From the NCBI RefSeq assembly GCF_030412965.1, contig NZ_JAUHJQ010000007.1:124001-188000 (forward strand): a stretch of 64,000 nt of DNA. The letters are read 5' to 3'. Positions 1 through 8,612 of the stretch are shown piece by piece; the first letter of the stretch is position 1, and the number at the start of each line of letters is the position of its first letter. A program made the position numbers and the translations under genes. Source of the DNA: Nocardioides oceani. Its GTDB lineage: Bacteria > Actinomycetota > Actinomycetes > Propionibacteriales > Nocardioidaceae. The notes beneath the pieces are model-generated. The model was not told where the DNA came from and ran no database searches. It saw only the letters and a list, made by a program, of their open reading frames with translations.

Positions 1-1128
1 GAGGTCGACGTCTTCACCCGCGCGACCAGCTCGGCGCTGCCGCCGGTGGTCGAGGCGTACGACGGCGTCTCGGTGCGCCACGTCCACGCCGGGCCGTTCG
101 AGGGCCTCACCAAGGCCGAGCTGCCCGCCCAGCTGTGCGTCTTCGCCCGCGAGGTGCTGCGCGCGGAGGCGGTCCAGCCCGTCGGGCACTACGACGTCGT
201 GCACTCCCACTACTGGCTCTCCGGCCAGGTCGGCGCGCTGGCCCGCGACCGCTGGGGCGTGCCGCTCGTGCACTCGATGCACACGATGGCCAAGGTCAAG
301 AACGCCGCGCTGGCCGCCGGCGACTCCCCGGAGCCCGCCGCCCGGATCATCGGCGAGGAGCAGGTGGTCGAGGCCGCGGACATGCTCATCGCCAACACCG
401 ACCTCGAGGCCGAGCAGCTGATCGAGCTGTACGACGCCGACCCGGCGCGCGTCGAGGTCGTCCACCCGGGCGTCGACCTGTCGGTCTTCTGCCCGACCGA
501 CCAGGCAACCGCCCGCGCCGCGCTCGACCTGCCCCGCGACGCGGCCGTGCTGCTCTTCGCCGGCCGGATCCAGCCGCTCAAGGCGCCCGACGTGCTGCTG
601 CGCGCCGTGGCCGAGCTGCTCCGCCGCTCGCCGGGGCTGCGCTCGCGCCTGGTCGTGCCGGTCGTCGGCGGCCCGTCCGGCTCCGGCCTGGACCGCCCCG
701 AGTCGCTCGCCGCGCTCGCCGCCGAGCTGGGGATCGCGGACGTCGTGCGGTTCGTGCCGCCGGTCGACCAGCGGGTGCTCGCCCAGTGGTACGCCGCCGC
801 CACGGCCGTCGCCGTACCGTCCTACAACGAGTCCTTCGGCCTCGTCGCCGCCGAGGCCCAGGCCTGCGGGACCCCCGTGCTCGCGGCCGCCGTCGGTGGG
901 CTGACCACCGTCGTCCGCGACGGCCGCAGCGGCCTCCTCGTCGAGGGGCACGACGCCCGCGACTGGGCCGCGGCCCTGGACCGCGTCGTCACCGACCCCG
1001 TCCTGCGCGACCGGCTCGCGGCCGGGGCGCTCTCCCAGGCCCGCGAGTTCTCCTGGGAGGCGACCGCCGCGGCGACCCTCGACGTCTACCGCCGGGCGCG
1101 CGCCGGCATGCGGGAGGCCGCGGCATGA
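1..1128 (+). CDS. mshA: D-inositol-3-phosphate glycosyltransferase MshA, 5'-truncated by window edge
   Basis: The reading frame is open from base 1, so the start codon and roughly the first 60-100 residues lie outside the window; the GTG at 46 is internal. The visible 375 residues are a GT-B, GT4-family glycosyltransferase with typical MshA segments: [11 protein letters not shown], the acceptor-side [11 protein letters not shown], the linker NPGVD-like [11 protein letters not shown], and the nucleotide-sugar motif [17 protein letters not shown]. MshA joins UDP-GlcNAc to 1-L-inositol-3-phosphate in the first committed step of mycothiol synthesis in the cytoplasm. The stop overlaps the start of the next gene by 4 bases, and mshA followed by a ybjN-family gene is the conserved actinobacterial pair. 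Function is confident from motifs and context. Confidence 0.93.
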   Translation, partial: EVDVFTRATSSALPPVVEAYDGVSVRHVHAGPFEGLTKAELPAQLCVFAREVLRAEAVQPVGHYDVVHSHYWLSGQVGALARDRWGVPLVHSMHTMAKVKNAALAAGDSPEPAARIIGEEQVVEAADMLIANTDLEAEQLIELYDADPARVEVVHPGVDLSVFCPTDQATARAALDLPRDAAVLLFAGRIQPLKAPDVLLRAVAELLRRSPGLRSRLVVPVVGGPSGSGLDRPESLAALAAELGIADVVRFVPPVDQRVLAQWYAAATAVAVPSYNESFGLVAAEAQACGTPVLAAAVGGLTTVVRDGRSGLLVEGHDARDWAAALDRVVTDPVLRDRLAAGALSQAREFSWEATAAATLDVYRRARAGMREAAA

Positions 1129-1646
1129 ACGAGCAGACCGCCGAGAGCGTCCGGTCCTACCTGGCCGAGAACGAGATCGAGTTCGAGGAGACCCGCGAGG
1201 GGCTCTTCTCCTTCACCCTCCCCGGCGAGAAGAAGCTGCAGACCGCCGTCCGCCTCGACGTCGGCGAGCACGCGCTCGGCGTCCACGCCTTCGTGTGCCG
1301 CAACCCCGACGAGAACCACGAGCGCGTCTACCGCTGGCTGCTCGAGCGCAACCTGCGGATGTACGCTGTCTCCTTCGCCGTCGACCGCACCGGCGACATC
1401 TACCTCGACGGCCGGCTGCCGCTCGGCTCGGTCAGCCCCGACGAGCTCGACCGGCTCCTCGGGTCGGTGCTGACCTACGCCGACGAGTCGTTCAACGCCA
1501 TCCTCGAGCTCGGCTTCGCCTCGTCCATCCGCAAGGAGTGGGAGTGGCGCAAGCTGCGCGGGGAGTCCACCCGCAACCTCGAGGCGTTCCGTGGCTGGCT
1601 GGAGTCCGGCGAGGAGCCCGACCCGGACGCCGACGGTTCGGCCTAG
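1125..1646 (+). CDS. YbjN domain-containing protein
   Basis: A 173-residue soluble protein starting at an ATG that overlaps the mshA TGA, which implies translational coupling. It has the single YbjN fold (type III secretion chaperone-like): an N-terminal helix, strands around [11 protein letters not shown] and a motif [14 protein letters not shown]. No signal peptide or membrane segment is visible. It is the counterpart of the YbjN-like gene next to mshA in Mycobacterium (Rv0487). Molecular function is unknown; coupling to mshA suggests a role connected with thiol metabolism or stress, which is inference. Its C-terminus is acidic. Confidence 0.88.
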   Translation: MNEQTAESVRSYLAENEIEFEETREGLFSFTLPGEKKLQTAVRLDVGEHALGVHAFVCRNPDENHERVYRWLLERNLRMYAVSFAVDRTGDIYLDGRLPLGSVSPDELDRLLGSVLTYADESFNAILELGFASSIRKEWEWRKLRGESTRNLEAFRGWLESGEEPDPDADGSA

Positions 1647-1664
1647 CTGCACCCCGGCCCGGCG

Positions 1665-2726
1665 CTACATCTGCGCCCGGCGGTAGCCGACCCCCGGGAT
1701 CGACTCGATCCACCGAGGCGCCTCGAGGTCCTCGCCGAGGGTCACCAGCAGGCTCGCCATCACCGCGTCGACGTGCCGTGGCTCGAGGTCCGAGGACCCC
1801 GCACCGGGCTCCCCGAGACCGGTGAGGACCACCGACAGGTCCGAGCGCGTGCGGAGCCGGCGGCCGGAGCCGAGGATCGAGACCAGGAGCTCGAACTGGT
1901 CGGCGTCGAGCTCGATGCGGTCGCCGTCCACGACGAGCTCCCGCGTCGTGCGGTTGAGGGCCAGGCCCCGGAAGCGCTCCCACGAGCCGGCGCGGACCGG
2001 CTCGGGCGGCGGTGCCCCGGCGGCCGGGCTCGGAGGTGCCTCGAGCGCCTCGGGTGCGGGTGCGGGCTCGGGCGCTGGGGGAGGCGCGGGGGCCTCGGCC
2101 TGCGGTGCTGGTGCCGGCGGCAGGGGGGTGGGTGCCGGCGGCGCAGGAGGCGCTTGCACCGGTACGGGCGGGAGCACCGGCGCGGGTGCGGCCTGCGCCG
2201 GCACTGGCGGGAGCACCGGCGCGGGTGCGGCCTGCGCCGGCACGGGCGGGAGCAGCGGCGCGGGTGCCGCCTGCATCGGCATCGGGAGCGCCGGCGCGGT
2301 GGCGGGCGCGGCGCCGGCGAGGTGGCCGGCGGCCTGCTGCTCGAGCTGGCGGGGCCGGCGCAGCAGCGCCTCGACGCGGGCTCGGAACTCCCGCGGGCGC
2401 ACCGGCTTGACGACGTACCCGTCCGCGCCGGAACCGAGGCCCTGGAGGAGGTCGACCTCGTCGGCGCGCATGGAGACGATGACGACGTAGGCCGAGGACA
2501 GCTCGCGGACCTCCCGGAGCACGGCGAAGCCATCGGTGCCCGGCATCGAGAGGTCGAGCGTGATCAGCCGCGGGGTGTGGGCCCGGACCGCGCGGAGCCC
2601 CTCGGCGCCGTCGCCCGCGGTCACGACGTCGAAGCCGGCCGCGACCAGGATCGTCTCGAGGAGGGCACGGGCGTCCGGCTCGTCGTCGATGACGACGGCG
2701 ACACCCTTTCCTGCTCCCCCGTGCAT
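1665..2726 (-). CDS. Response regulator with Pro/Ala-rich linker and divergent winged-helix output domain
   Basis: 353 residues beginning at ATG 2726. Residues 8-125 form a receiver domain: acidic pair D14/D15, phospho-acceptor D58 in LITLDLSMPG, and K107 in YVVKPV. Residues about 133-243 are a low-complexity Pro/Ala/Gln linker containing repeats of QAAPAPVLPPVPA. Residues about 247-353 look like an OmpR-type winged helix: a strand, DADQFELLVSIL, a helix, then IPGVGYRRAQM at the end. The output domain is divergent and its DNA-binding ability is inferred. No histidine kinase is adjacent. The gene lies 46 bp downstream of the GH6 gene on the same strand, at the border of the exopolysaccharide locus, so it may be cotranscribed and regulate it. 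Confidence 0.85.
   Translation of the reverse strand: MHGGAGKGVAVVIDDEPDARALLETILVAAGFDVVTAGDGAEGLRAVRAHTPRLITLDLSMPGTDGFAVLREVRELSSAYVVIVSMRADEVDLLQGLGSGADGYVVKPVRPREFRARVEALLRRPRQLEQQAAGHLAGAAPATAPALPMPMQAAPAPLLPPVPAQAAPAPVLPPVPAQAAPAPVLPPVPVQAPPAPPAPTPLPPAPAPQAEAPAPPPAPEPAPAPEALEAPPSPAAGAPPPEPVRAGSWERFRGLALNRTTRELVVDGDRIELDADQFELLVSILGSGRRLRTRSDLSVVLTGLGEPGAGSSDLEPRHVDAVMASLLVTLGEDLEAPRWIESIPGVGYRRAQM
2164..2280. repeat. Three tandem 39-bp repeats inside the response-regulator linker
   Basis: Units at 2164-2202, 2203-2241 and 2242-2280 differ by only a few bases. They encode, on the minus strand, three copies of a 13-residue unit of the type PVPAQAAPAPVLP. The length is a multiple of three, so copy-number change would lengthen or shorten the linker without a frameshift. 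Confidence 0.85.
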
Positions 2727-2772
2727 TGCACGCACGCTAGCAACTGCAGGGCGGCTGCGACCGGCGAATGCG

Positions 2773-3834
2773 TCAGTCCTCGATGCTGTTCGGGAGGCCC
2801 AGCAGCATGAGCGCCAGCTGCCGGTAGTACCCGGAGGGCGGGCCACCGGCGCAAGGCCCGTCCGACTCCGCCGGCGGCTTGACCCACGCGTAGCCGTCGA
2901 GGCTGCCGTCGAACACCAGGGCGGGGGCCGGGCCGGTCCTCGCCCCGGGCGGGTTGCACCGCTCGCCGGCCTCGACCCGGCCGCCGCTGCGGCCGGTGTC
3001 GACGAGGTAGCGGACGTCCTCGGTCCCGCGGGCGGCGAGCGCTGCGACGACGTCCTCGGCGTAGGACTGCTCGGCGTCGGCGGAGTGGTAGTTCGCGACG
3101 TTGGTGACGAAGCCGCGGGCACCGGCGATGCCGACCGACTCGAGCCGCCGAGCCATCTCCTCGGCGGGCCACCAGTCGGAGTGCCCCGCGTCGATGTAGA
3201 CCCACGCCCCGGTGGCCGCCATCCGCTCCACGGCGAAGCGGAGCAGGTCGACCCGTTCCGGGCCGGTGCACTTGTCGAGCTGGCCCACCGCGTCCGGCTC
3301 GATGACGACGATGGCGGGCCGGCCGGCGATCCCGCGTGCCGCGCCCTCGACCCAGGCGCGGTAGTCCTCGGCATCGCTCGCGCCTCCGCTGGCGTGGCCG
3401 CCGCAGTCCCGGTCGGGGATCCGGTACAGCACGACGAGGGGCAGCTCGTGCCGGGCCGACGCGCCGCCGACGTACGCCGCCACCGACCCGCGGATCGTCG
3501 AGGCGTCGGTCCAGTCGGTGAACCACGCGCCCTGGGGCACGGCCGCGAGCGGGGCGACCCGGGCATCGGTCGCGGCGGCCCGCGCGGTCTCCGACGCGGG
3601 GTCGGCGTAGAGCGCCATCGTCGTGTAGGGGTCGCCGTCGGTCACGACCACGGCGGGTTCGTGCTCGAACCGACCGTGCTGGCCGAGGGCGGAGAGCACG
3701 CCGGTCGTCCCCAGCACCAGGGCTCCCACCAGCGCGAGCACGACGACGGTCCCGACGACGACCCGCGAGCGACGGTCCCGGCGATCCTGCTCCAGGGCGT
3801 CGCGGAGCGACTCCTGCACGGACGGAGGCGTCAT
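2773..3834 (-). CDS. Membrane-anchored glycoside hydrolase family 6 protein
   Basis: 353 residues starting at ATG 3834, which overlaps the stop of the upstream polymerase gene (ATGA). The N-terminus is a basic cytoplasmic stretch of about 24 residues followed by one hydrophobic segment (about 25-48), so the catalytic domain is outside the cell and membrane-tethered. GH6 hallmarks are present: LPLVVLYRIPDRDCGG with the catalytic Asp, a Gly/Ser-rich loop, IVVIEPDAVGQLD, and a C-terminal DGYAWVKPPAESDG segment. GH6 enzymes are inverting beta-1,4-glucanases. Coupling to a Wzy-type gene suggests trimming or release of the exported polysaccharide, as BcsZ does in cellulose synthesis; this is inference. 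Confidence 0.9.
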   Translation of the reverse strand: MTPPSVQESLRDALEQDRRDRRSRVVVGTVVVLALVGALVLGTTGVLSALGQHGRFEHEPAVVVTDGDPYTTMALYADPASETARAAATDARVAPLAAVPQGAWFTDWTDASTIRGSVAAYVGGASARHELPLVVLYRIPDRDCGGHASGGASDAEDYRAWVEGAARGIAGRPAIVVIEPDAVGQLDKCTGPERVDLLRFAVERMAATGAWVYIDAGHSDWWPAEEMARRLESVGIAGARGFVTNVANYHSADAEQSYAEDVVAALAARGTEDVRYLVDTGRSGGRVEAGERCNPPGARTGPAPALVFDGSLDGYAWVKPPAESDGPCAGGPPSGYYRQLALMLLGLPNSIED

Positions 3835-5147
3835 CCCTCCCCTCCCCAGCGGAAGACCCGGGGGGCCGAGAAGTACGCCGCGGCGAGCGGCACGGAGGTC
3901 ACGACCCAGAAGGCCCACCGGTCGACGAAGCCCACCGGGACCTCGAGGTAGCCGCTGACCACCACCGCCAGCACGGTGAGCGCCGCGGGCAGCTGGGCGG
4001 GTGAGCCGGCGTCGGTCGCCAGGAGGGTCACGGCGAGGAGCCACACGGACGCGAGGACCACGAGCAGCAGCCCGCCGGTGGCGCCGAGCTGCAGGAACTG
4101 GTTGTGGGCGTGGTACGCCGCGTCGTTGAGCGGGCTGGTCACGGTGCCGCCGACCTCGGTGAACCACTGCGTGCCGAGCCCGAAGACCTCGTCCTGGGAC
4201 AGCCACGCGCCGGCGGTGCCCTGCCAGATGAGGGCCCGCTCGGTGAACGCCTCCGGCGGCCACGGCAGGAACGGCAGCACCGCCCCGACGGCCGCGAGGC
4301 AGGCGGTGAGCCCGAGCGCCACGAGCTGCACGGCCCGCCGCCAGCCCCGGCGCGCCAGGACCGCGAGCACCGCGCCGGCCGCGAGCACCACGCCGGCGGT
4401 CAGCAGCCCGCTCCTGCTCGAGCTCCACCCGATCGCGAGGAGGACGAGGACCACCGACGTCCACCGCCAGGCGCGGCGCCGGAGGACGACGAGCGACGGC
4501 AGTCCGAGGGCGAGGTACTGCGCGAGGTTGTTCTCGGAGGTGAACGGGCCCTGGAGCAGCCCCAGGGCGGGGACGAGGGCCTTGTCCGAGATGCGCAGCT
4601 CGCCGGTGGTCTCCCGCAGCAGTGCGGTCTCAGGGGCGACGATCCCCAGGACGAGTGCGATCACGGCGGTGAGCACGGTCAGGGCCGCCAGCGTCCGGAA
4701 CAGCGCGACGCCCGGGTTCAGCGCGGCGAGGGCGAGCACGATCAGGGCGAACACGACGGCGTTGCGCTCCACGTGCCCGGCGTACGCGTCCCGGCACAGC
4801 AGGTAGAGCCAGGGCAGCAGGAAGAGCCCGACCCGGCCGAGCCCCACCCTCGTGGCGGCGTTGAGGTTGGCGAGGACCAGCAGGCCGGCCACGGCGATGG
4901 TCGCGACGGTCAGCCCGGTGGCGACCGCGCCGGCGGTGGCGTTGGAGGGAGCCTCCTGGCCGACGGGGACGAACCGCTTCTCGGTGGTGAACGACAGCAC
5001 GAGCAGCTCACCGACCAGGCGCAGCCACAGCAGCACCGCGAGCAGCGACGCCGCCCGCTGCGGGCCGACCCGCAGCAACTCGCGAACAGGACGGCGTCGG
5101 CTCGCTAGTCTCGGCCCAGTCGCCCGGACCGCCACGGAGCTTGTCAC
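3831..5147 (-). CDS. O-antigen ligase/Wzy-type polysaccharide polymerase, polytopic membrane protein
   Basis: 438 residues with about 11-12 hydrophobic segments, starting at GTG 5147. It shows Wzy_C/O-antigen-ligase features: the arginine-bearing SSRSGLLTAG stretch, a large extracytoplasmic loop after it, and AHNQFLQLGATGG just before the last membrane segments. Such proteins polymerise lipid-linked repeat units or ligate glycans on the outer face of the membrane. It is divergent from the flippase gene by 36 bp and translationally coupled to the GH6 gene. Polymerase versus ligase cannot be decided from sequence; with a Wzx-like flippase and a Wzc-like protein nearby, polymerase is favoured. 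Confidence 0.85.
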   Translation of the reverse strand: MTSSVAVRATGPRLASRRRPVRELLRVGPQRAASLLAVLLWLRLVGELLVLSFTTEKRFVPVGQEAPSNATAGAVATGLTVATIAVAGLLVLANLNAATRVGLGRVGLFLLPWLYLLCRDAYAGHVERNAVVFALIVLALAALNPGVALFRTLAALTVLTAVIALVLGIVAPETALLRETTGELRISDKALVPALGLLQGPFTSENNLAQYLALGLPSLVVLRRRAWRWTSVVLVLLAIGWSSSRSGLLTAGVVLAAGAVLAVLARRGWRRAVQLVALGLTACLAAVGAVLPFLPWPPEAFTERALIWQGTAGAWLSQDEVFGLGTQWFTEVGGTVTSPLNDAAYHAHNQFLQLGATGGLLLVVLASVWLLAVTLLATDAGSPAQLPAALTVLAVVVSGYLEVPVGFVDRWAFWVVTSVPLAAAYFSAPRVFRWGGEG

Positions 5148-5183
5148 CGGCTACGACTCCAGAGGGGTGAGGAAGGCAACTGC

Positions 5184-6638
5184 GTGAGTGCTCGCGTCTC
5201 CGGTCGGCACGCAGCTGTCGCGCTCGGCGGGCAGTGGACCAAGTACGGCGTCCAGATCGTAGCCCTGATGCTCTTCTCCCGGATGCTGAATCCGGAGGAG
5301 TTCGGCTTCGTCGCGATGGTCGTCGCCGTGGTGGGCGTCGCCCACGTGCTGGGCGACTTCGGCCTCTCGCTCGCGGCGCTCAGCGCCCCTGACCTGACCG
5401 CGCGGCAGCGCTCGAACCTGTTCTGGATCTCCACGGGCATCGGTGCGGTGCTCGCGGCCGCCGTCTGCGCCTCGGCGCCGCTGCTGGTCGCCGTGTACGA
5501 CGAGCCGGCGGTCGGCCCCGTCGCGTACGGCCTGTCCGTGGTCTTCCTGCTCAACGGCCTGGCCGGCCAGTTCCGGACCGAGCTCAACCGCGCCTCTCGC
5601 TTCGGCGTGCTCGCCGGGGCCGACGTCGTCGGCCAGGTCGTCGGCCTCGCCGGTGGCCTGGTCACCATCCTCGCCGGTGGCGGCCACTGGGGCCTGGTCG
5701 TCCAGCAGGTCGCCGCGGCCGCTGTCACGCTGGTCGTGCTGGCGGGTCGCGCCGGCTGGTGGCCGGGCCTGCCGGGACGGGGAGCCGGCATGGGCGGTCT
5801 GCTGCGCTTCGGGGGCCTGACCTTCGCCGCCCAGGTCGCCAACTACGTGAGCAGCAACGTCGACTCCGTCCTCGTCGGGCGCGTGTGGGGCCCGACGGTC
5901 CTCGGGGCCTACAACCGCGCGTTCCAGGTCGCCCGGCTGCCGGTGCAGCAGGTCGCCGCGCCGCTGACGCGGGTGGTCCTGCCCCAGCTCACGGCCCGCC
6001 GTGCGGACCCGGTCGCCTTCGCCGGCGCCGTGCGGACGGCCCAGCTGTTGCTGTGCACGCTGCTCCTCGGCGTGCTCAGCCTCATCGCCGGCGCTGCTCG
6101 GCCGCTCGTCGAGGTCGTCCTCGGCGACGGCTGGGACCAGGCCGTCCCGTACGTGCGCGCGCTCTGCCTGGGCGGGGCCTTCCAGGCGGCCGGCTACGTC
6201 TGCTACTGGGTGCTGCTGGCGCAGGACCGGGCCGGCGTGCTGCTCGCCTCCGAGCTGGGGGCCCGGACGGTCATGGTCGCGATGATGGTGGTCGCGGCCC
6301 CGTGGGGGCCGACCTGGGTGGCCCTCGCGGCGGCCGCCGGCCAGCTGCTGCTCCTCCTGGCCGCGGCGGTGGTCGCGCTGCCCCGGGTCGGCATCCCGTC
6401 CGGGCTGCTGCTCGCGGTGCCCCTGCGTCCGGCGGCGGTCTTCGCGGTCGCCTGCGGGGTGACCGCCTGGGCCGACGCCCGGTGGGGCGGTCAGCTGGGT
6501 GCCGTGCCGGCCCTGCTCGTCGCCGCGGTCGTGTGGGTGCTGGCCTGCACGCCCGCGCTGCTGTCGCGCGGGTGCCGCGCGGACCTGGGGGTGCTGGTCG
6601 CCACCGGTCGCTCGGTCCTCGGCAGGAGCCCCGCGTGA
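5184..6638 (+). CDS. Wzx-type polysaccharide flippase
   Basis: 484 residues, GTG start preceded by a purine-rich GGTGAGGAAGG. About 12-14 transmembrane segments of the MATE/MOP superfamily are visible. N-terminal landmarks include GGQWTKYGVQIVALMLFSRML and EEFGFVAMV, typical of RfbX/Wzx lipopolysaccharide-biosynthesis exporters. The protein would move undecaprenyl-linked repeat units across the membrane. The next glycosyltransferase starts inside its stop codon (GTGA), so the two are coupled. The divergent gene is the Wzy-like polymerase. Confidence 0.9.
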   Translation: MSARVSGRHAAVALGGQWTKYGVQIVALMLFSRMLNPEEFGFVAMVVAVVGVAHVLGDFGLSLAALSAPDLTARQRSNLFWISTGIGAVLAAAVCASAPLLVAVYDEPAVGPVAYGLSVVFLLNGLAGQFRTELNRASRFGVLAGADVVGQVVGLAGGLVTILAGGGHWGLVVQQVAAAAVTLVVLAGRAGWWPGLPGRGAGMGGLLRFGGLTFAAQVANYVSSNVDSVLVGRVWGPTVLGAYNRAFQVARLPVQQVAAPLTRVVLPQLTARRADPVAFAGAVRTAQLLLCTLLLGVLSLIAGAARPLVEVVLGDGWDQAVPYVRALCLGGAFQAAGYVCYWVLLAQDRAGVLLASELGARTVMVAMMVVAAPWGPTWVALAAAAGQLLLLLAAAVVALPRVGIPSGLLLAVPLRPAAVFAVACGVTAWADARWGGQLGAVPALLVAAVVWVLACTPALLSRGCRADLGVLVATGRSVLGRSPA

Positions 6639-7747
6639 GCGCCGCCAGGCCGGTGGTCCTGTTCTCGACGGGGCCGCTCAAGGAGACCGACAACCCGTAC
6701 CTGCACGAGCTGGTGGCGGGCCTGGGCGCACACGCCGACATCCGGTTCCTCGACCCCTGGACGGCCCTGCGCCTGCGCGCCGACGTCGTCCACGTGCACT
6801 GGCCCCACCAGCTCGTGCGGGGCGCCACCCGGCTCCGGACGCTGGTCAAGCTGCTCACCTCGACCGTCCTGCTCCTGCGCGTGGCCCGCGGCCGCGTCCC
6901 GGTCGTGCTGACCGTGCACAACCTCGCCTCCCACGAGACGGGCAGCCGGGCCGAGCGGCTGCTCGCACGGTTCCTCGACCGTCTGGTGTCGGTGCGCGTC
7001 TACCTCAACGAGGCCGAGCACAACGACACCTCACGTGGGGTCGTCGTCCTCCACGGGTCCTACCGTCCCTGGCTCGAGCGCACCGCCTCGCTCGACGACG
7101 GGCGGGCGGCGTACGTCGGGGGCGCGGTGCTGTTCGGGATGCTGCGGCCCTACAAGGGGATCGAGCGGGTCGTCGAGGCGGCGACCGCGGCGCACGTGCC
7201 GGTCCTCGTCGCGGGCCGGCCGGTGGAGGCGACGTACGCCGCGGAGCTCCGCGCGCTCGCCGACCGCAGCCCCGGTGTCGAGCTGGCCGCGCGGCACGTC
7301 CCGGACGACGAGCTGGTCCGGATGATCCGGGCGCGCGACCTCGTCGTCCTGCCGTACGAGGGCATGTACAACTCCGGGGCGCTCCTCTACGCGCTCGCCG
7401 TGGGCCGGCCGGTCCTCGTCCCGCGGAGCCCGGCGAACCTCGCCCTGCAGGCGGAGGTCGGGCCCGCCTGGGTCGCCCTCCACGACCCGCCCCTCACCGC
7501 CGAGGTCCTCCGGGACGCCCTCGTCGCCGCCCGCGACGCGGCGCGCGCCGGCCCGCCCCCGCTGGACCGGCGCGGCTGGGGGACCGGGGTCGACCTGCAC
7601 CGACGCGTCTACGCGACCGTCGAGGCGAGCCCGTGGCGTCGGCGGCTCCGGGACCCGGACGGGGACCAGCGCGCCAACCGCCGGCGCCTGGCCGCCGACC
7701 CCGCCTTCGGCCTGCACTCCAGCCGGAACGCCGGACCGGAGGGCTGA
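6635..7747 (+). CDS. GT-B fold glycosyltransferase (GT4-like) of the exopolysaccharide locus
   Basis: 370 residues from a GTG overlapping the flippase stop. The N-terminal half has a Rossmann-like region with ADVVHVHWPHQ and VVLTVHNLASHE, as in GT4 enzymes. The C-terminal half has the donor-binding region GMLRPYKGIERVVEAA and LVVLPYEGMYNSGALLYAL, followed by GRPVLVP. The usual E-x7-E acid pair is replaced by the NSGALLYALAVG stretch. Cytosolic, probably membrane-associated, adding a sugar to the lipid-linked repeat unit; donor and acceptor cannot be read from sequence. It converges on the GT2 gene with a 4-bp gap. Confidence 0.82.
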   Translation: MSAARPVVLFSTGPLKETDNPYLHELVAGLGAHADIRFLDPWTALRLRADVVHVHWPHQLVRGATRLRTLVKLLTSTVLLLRVARGRVPVVLTVHNLASHETGSRAERLLARFLDRLVSVRVYLNEAEHNDTSRGVVVLHGSYRPWLERTASLDDGRAAYVGGAVLFGMLRPYKGIERVVEAATAAHVPVLVAGRPVEATYAAELRALADRSPGVELAARHVPDDELVRMIRARDLVVLPYEGMYNSGALLYALAVGRPVLVPRSPANLALQAEVGPAWVALHDPPLTAEVLRDALVAARDAARAGPPPLDRRGWGTGVDLHRRVYATVEASPWRRRLRDPDGDQRANRRRLAADPAFGLHSSRNAGPEG

Positions 7748-7751
7748 GCCG

Positions 7752-8612
7752 TCAGGGGTGCTCGACCCGGTAGGCCCGGCGCCAGAAGGCGATCGGGCCG
7801 CGGGCGGCCTCCGCGAGCTTGCGCCGCTGCATCCGCCGGTGCGCGTCCTTCAGCCCCGGCTCGTAGGGGCCGGGGCCGGCGGTGAGGTAGCCGGCCAGCA
7901 TCGCGATCGTCCCGACCGCCCACGGCCGTCGCACCAGGTAGCGCGCGGCGTGGAGCAGGAAGTACGCCGGGTCGTAGCCCGTCCACCGGCAGACCCGGCC
8001 GTTGCGGAAGCGGCCGTGCACCCGGCCCTCGCTGGCGCCGATCGCCCGGGCGAGGGTGAACCGCGCCGCGGGGTCGACGACCGTCCGCAACCCGGCCCGG
8101 GCGACCGCCACCTCGTCCATCACGTCGTTGCCGATCGCGGCCGGGAGCGTCTCGGCCAGGTGGTAGGCCTCGCGCGTGAAGAGCTTGACCGGCCCGGGGA
8201 CGTGGAACTTCTGCTCGGCCATCCCGCGCGACACGATCACCCCGCCCGCGATCCCGACGTCGCCGCGGGCCAGCGGCACGACCCGGGCCAGGTAGTCCGG
8301 GGCCAGGCGCACGTCCGCGTCCAGCTTCATCACGTGGGTGTGGTCCTCGCGCTCGGCGAGGGCCGCGGCGACGCCGAAGCGCCACGAGGTGTACGCCGAC
8401 CCCCCGATCAGGCCGCCGTCGTTGGCCTTGGCGACCACGCGGGCGCGCCGGGCCCGGTCGTGCGCGGCGAGCCGGGCGACCGTGTCGTCGGTGGACCCGT
8501 CGTCGACCACCACCCAGTCGAAGTCCTGGAAGTGCTGGTCGGCCAGCGTCTCGACCAGCCCGGCGACGTTCTCCGCCTCGTTGTGCACGGGGGTCACGAC
8601 GAGGAGCCTCAC
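7752..8612 (-). CDS. Glycosyltransferase family 2
   Basis: 286 residues with a GT-A fold: N-terminal LLVVTPVHNEAENV, DWVVVDDGSTDDT, and HVMKLDADVRLAP as the metal-binding DxD region. The C-terminal third is basic and amphipathic, with one short hydrophobic stretch (VGTIAMLAGYL), so peripheral membrane association is likely. The start codon overlaps the stop of the Wzc-like gene (ATGA), giving an operon WecG-like, Wzc-like, GT2. Probably transfers a sugar to the lipid-linked repeat; specificity unknown. Confidence 0.88.
   Translation of the reverse strand: MRLLVVTPVHNEAENVAGLVETLADQHFQDFDWVVVDDGSTDDTVARLAAHDRARRARVVAKANDGGLIGGSAYTSWRFGVAAALAEREDHTHVMKLDADVRLAPDYLARVVPLARGDVGIAGGVIVSRGMAEQKFHVPGPVKLFTREAYHLAETLPAAIGNDVMDEVAVARAGLRTVVDPAARFTLARAIGASEGRVHGRFRNGRVCRWTGYDPAYFLLHAARYLVRRPWAVGTIAMLAGYLTAGPGPYEPGLKDAHRRMQRRKLAEAARGPIAFWRRAYRVEHP

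Noticed and set aside
1773-2810. Long plus-strand frames opposite the response regulator
   Set aside because: They are translations of the antisense of the Pro/Ala repeats and have no motif.
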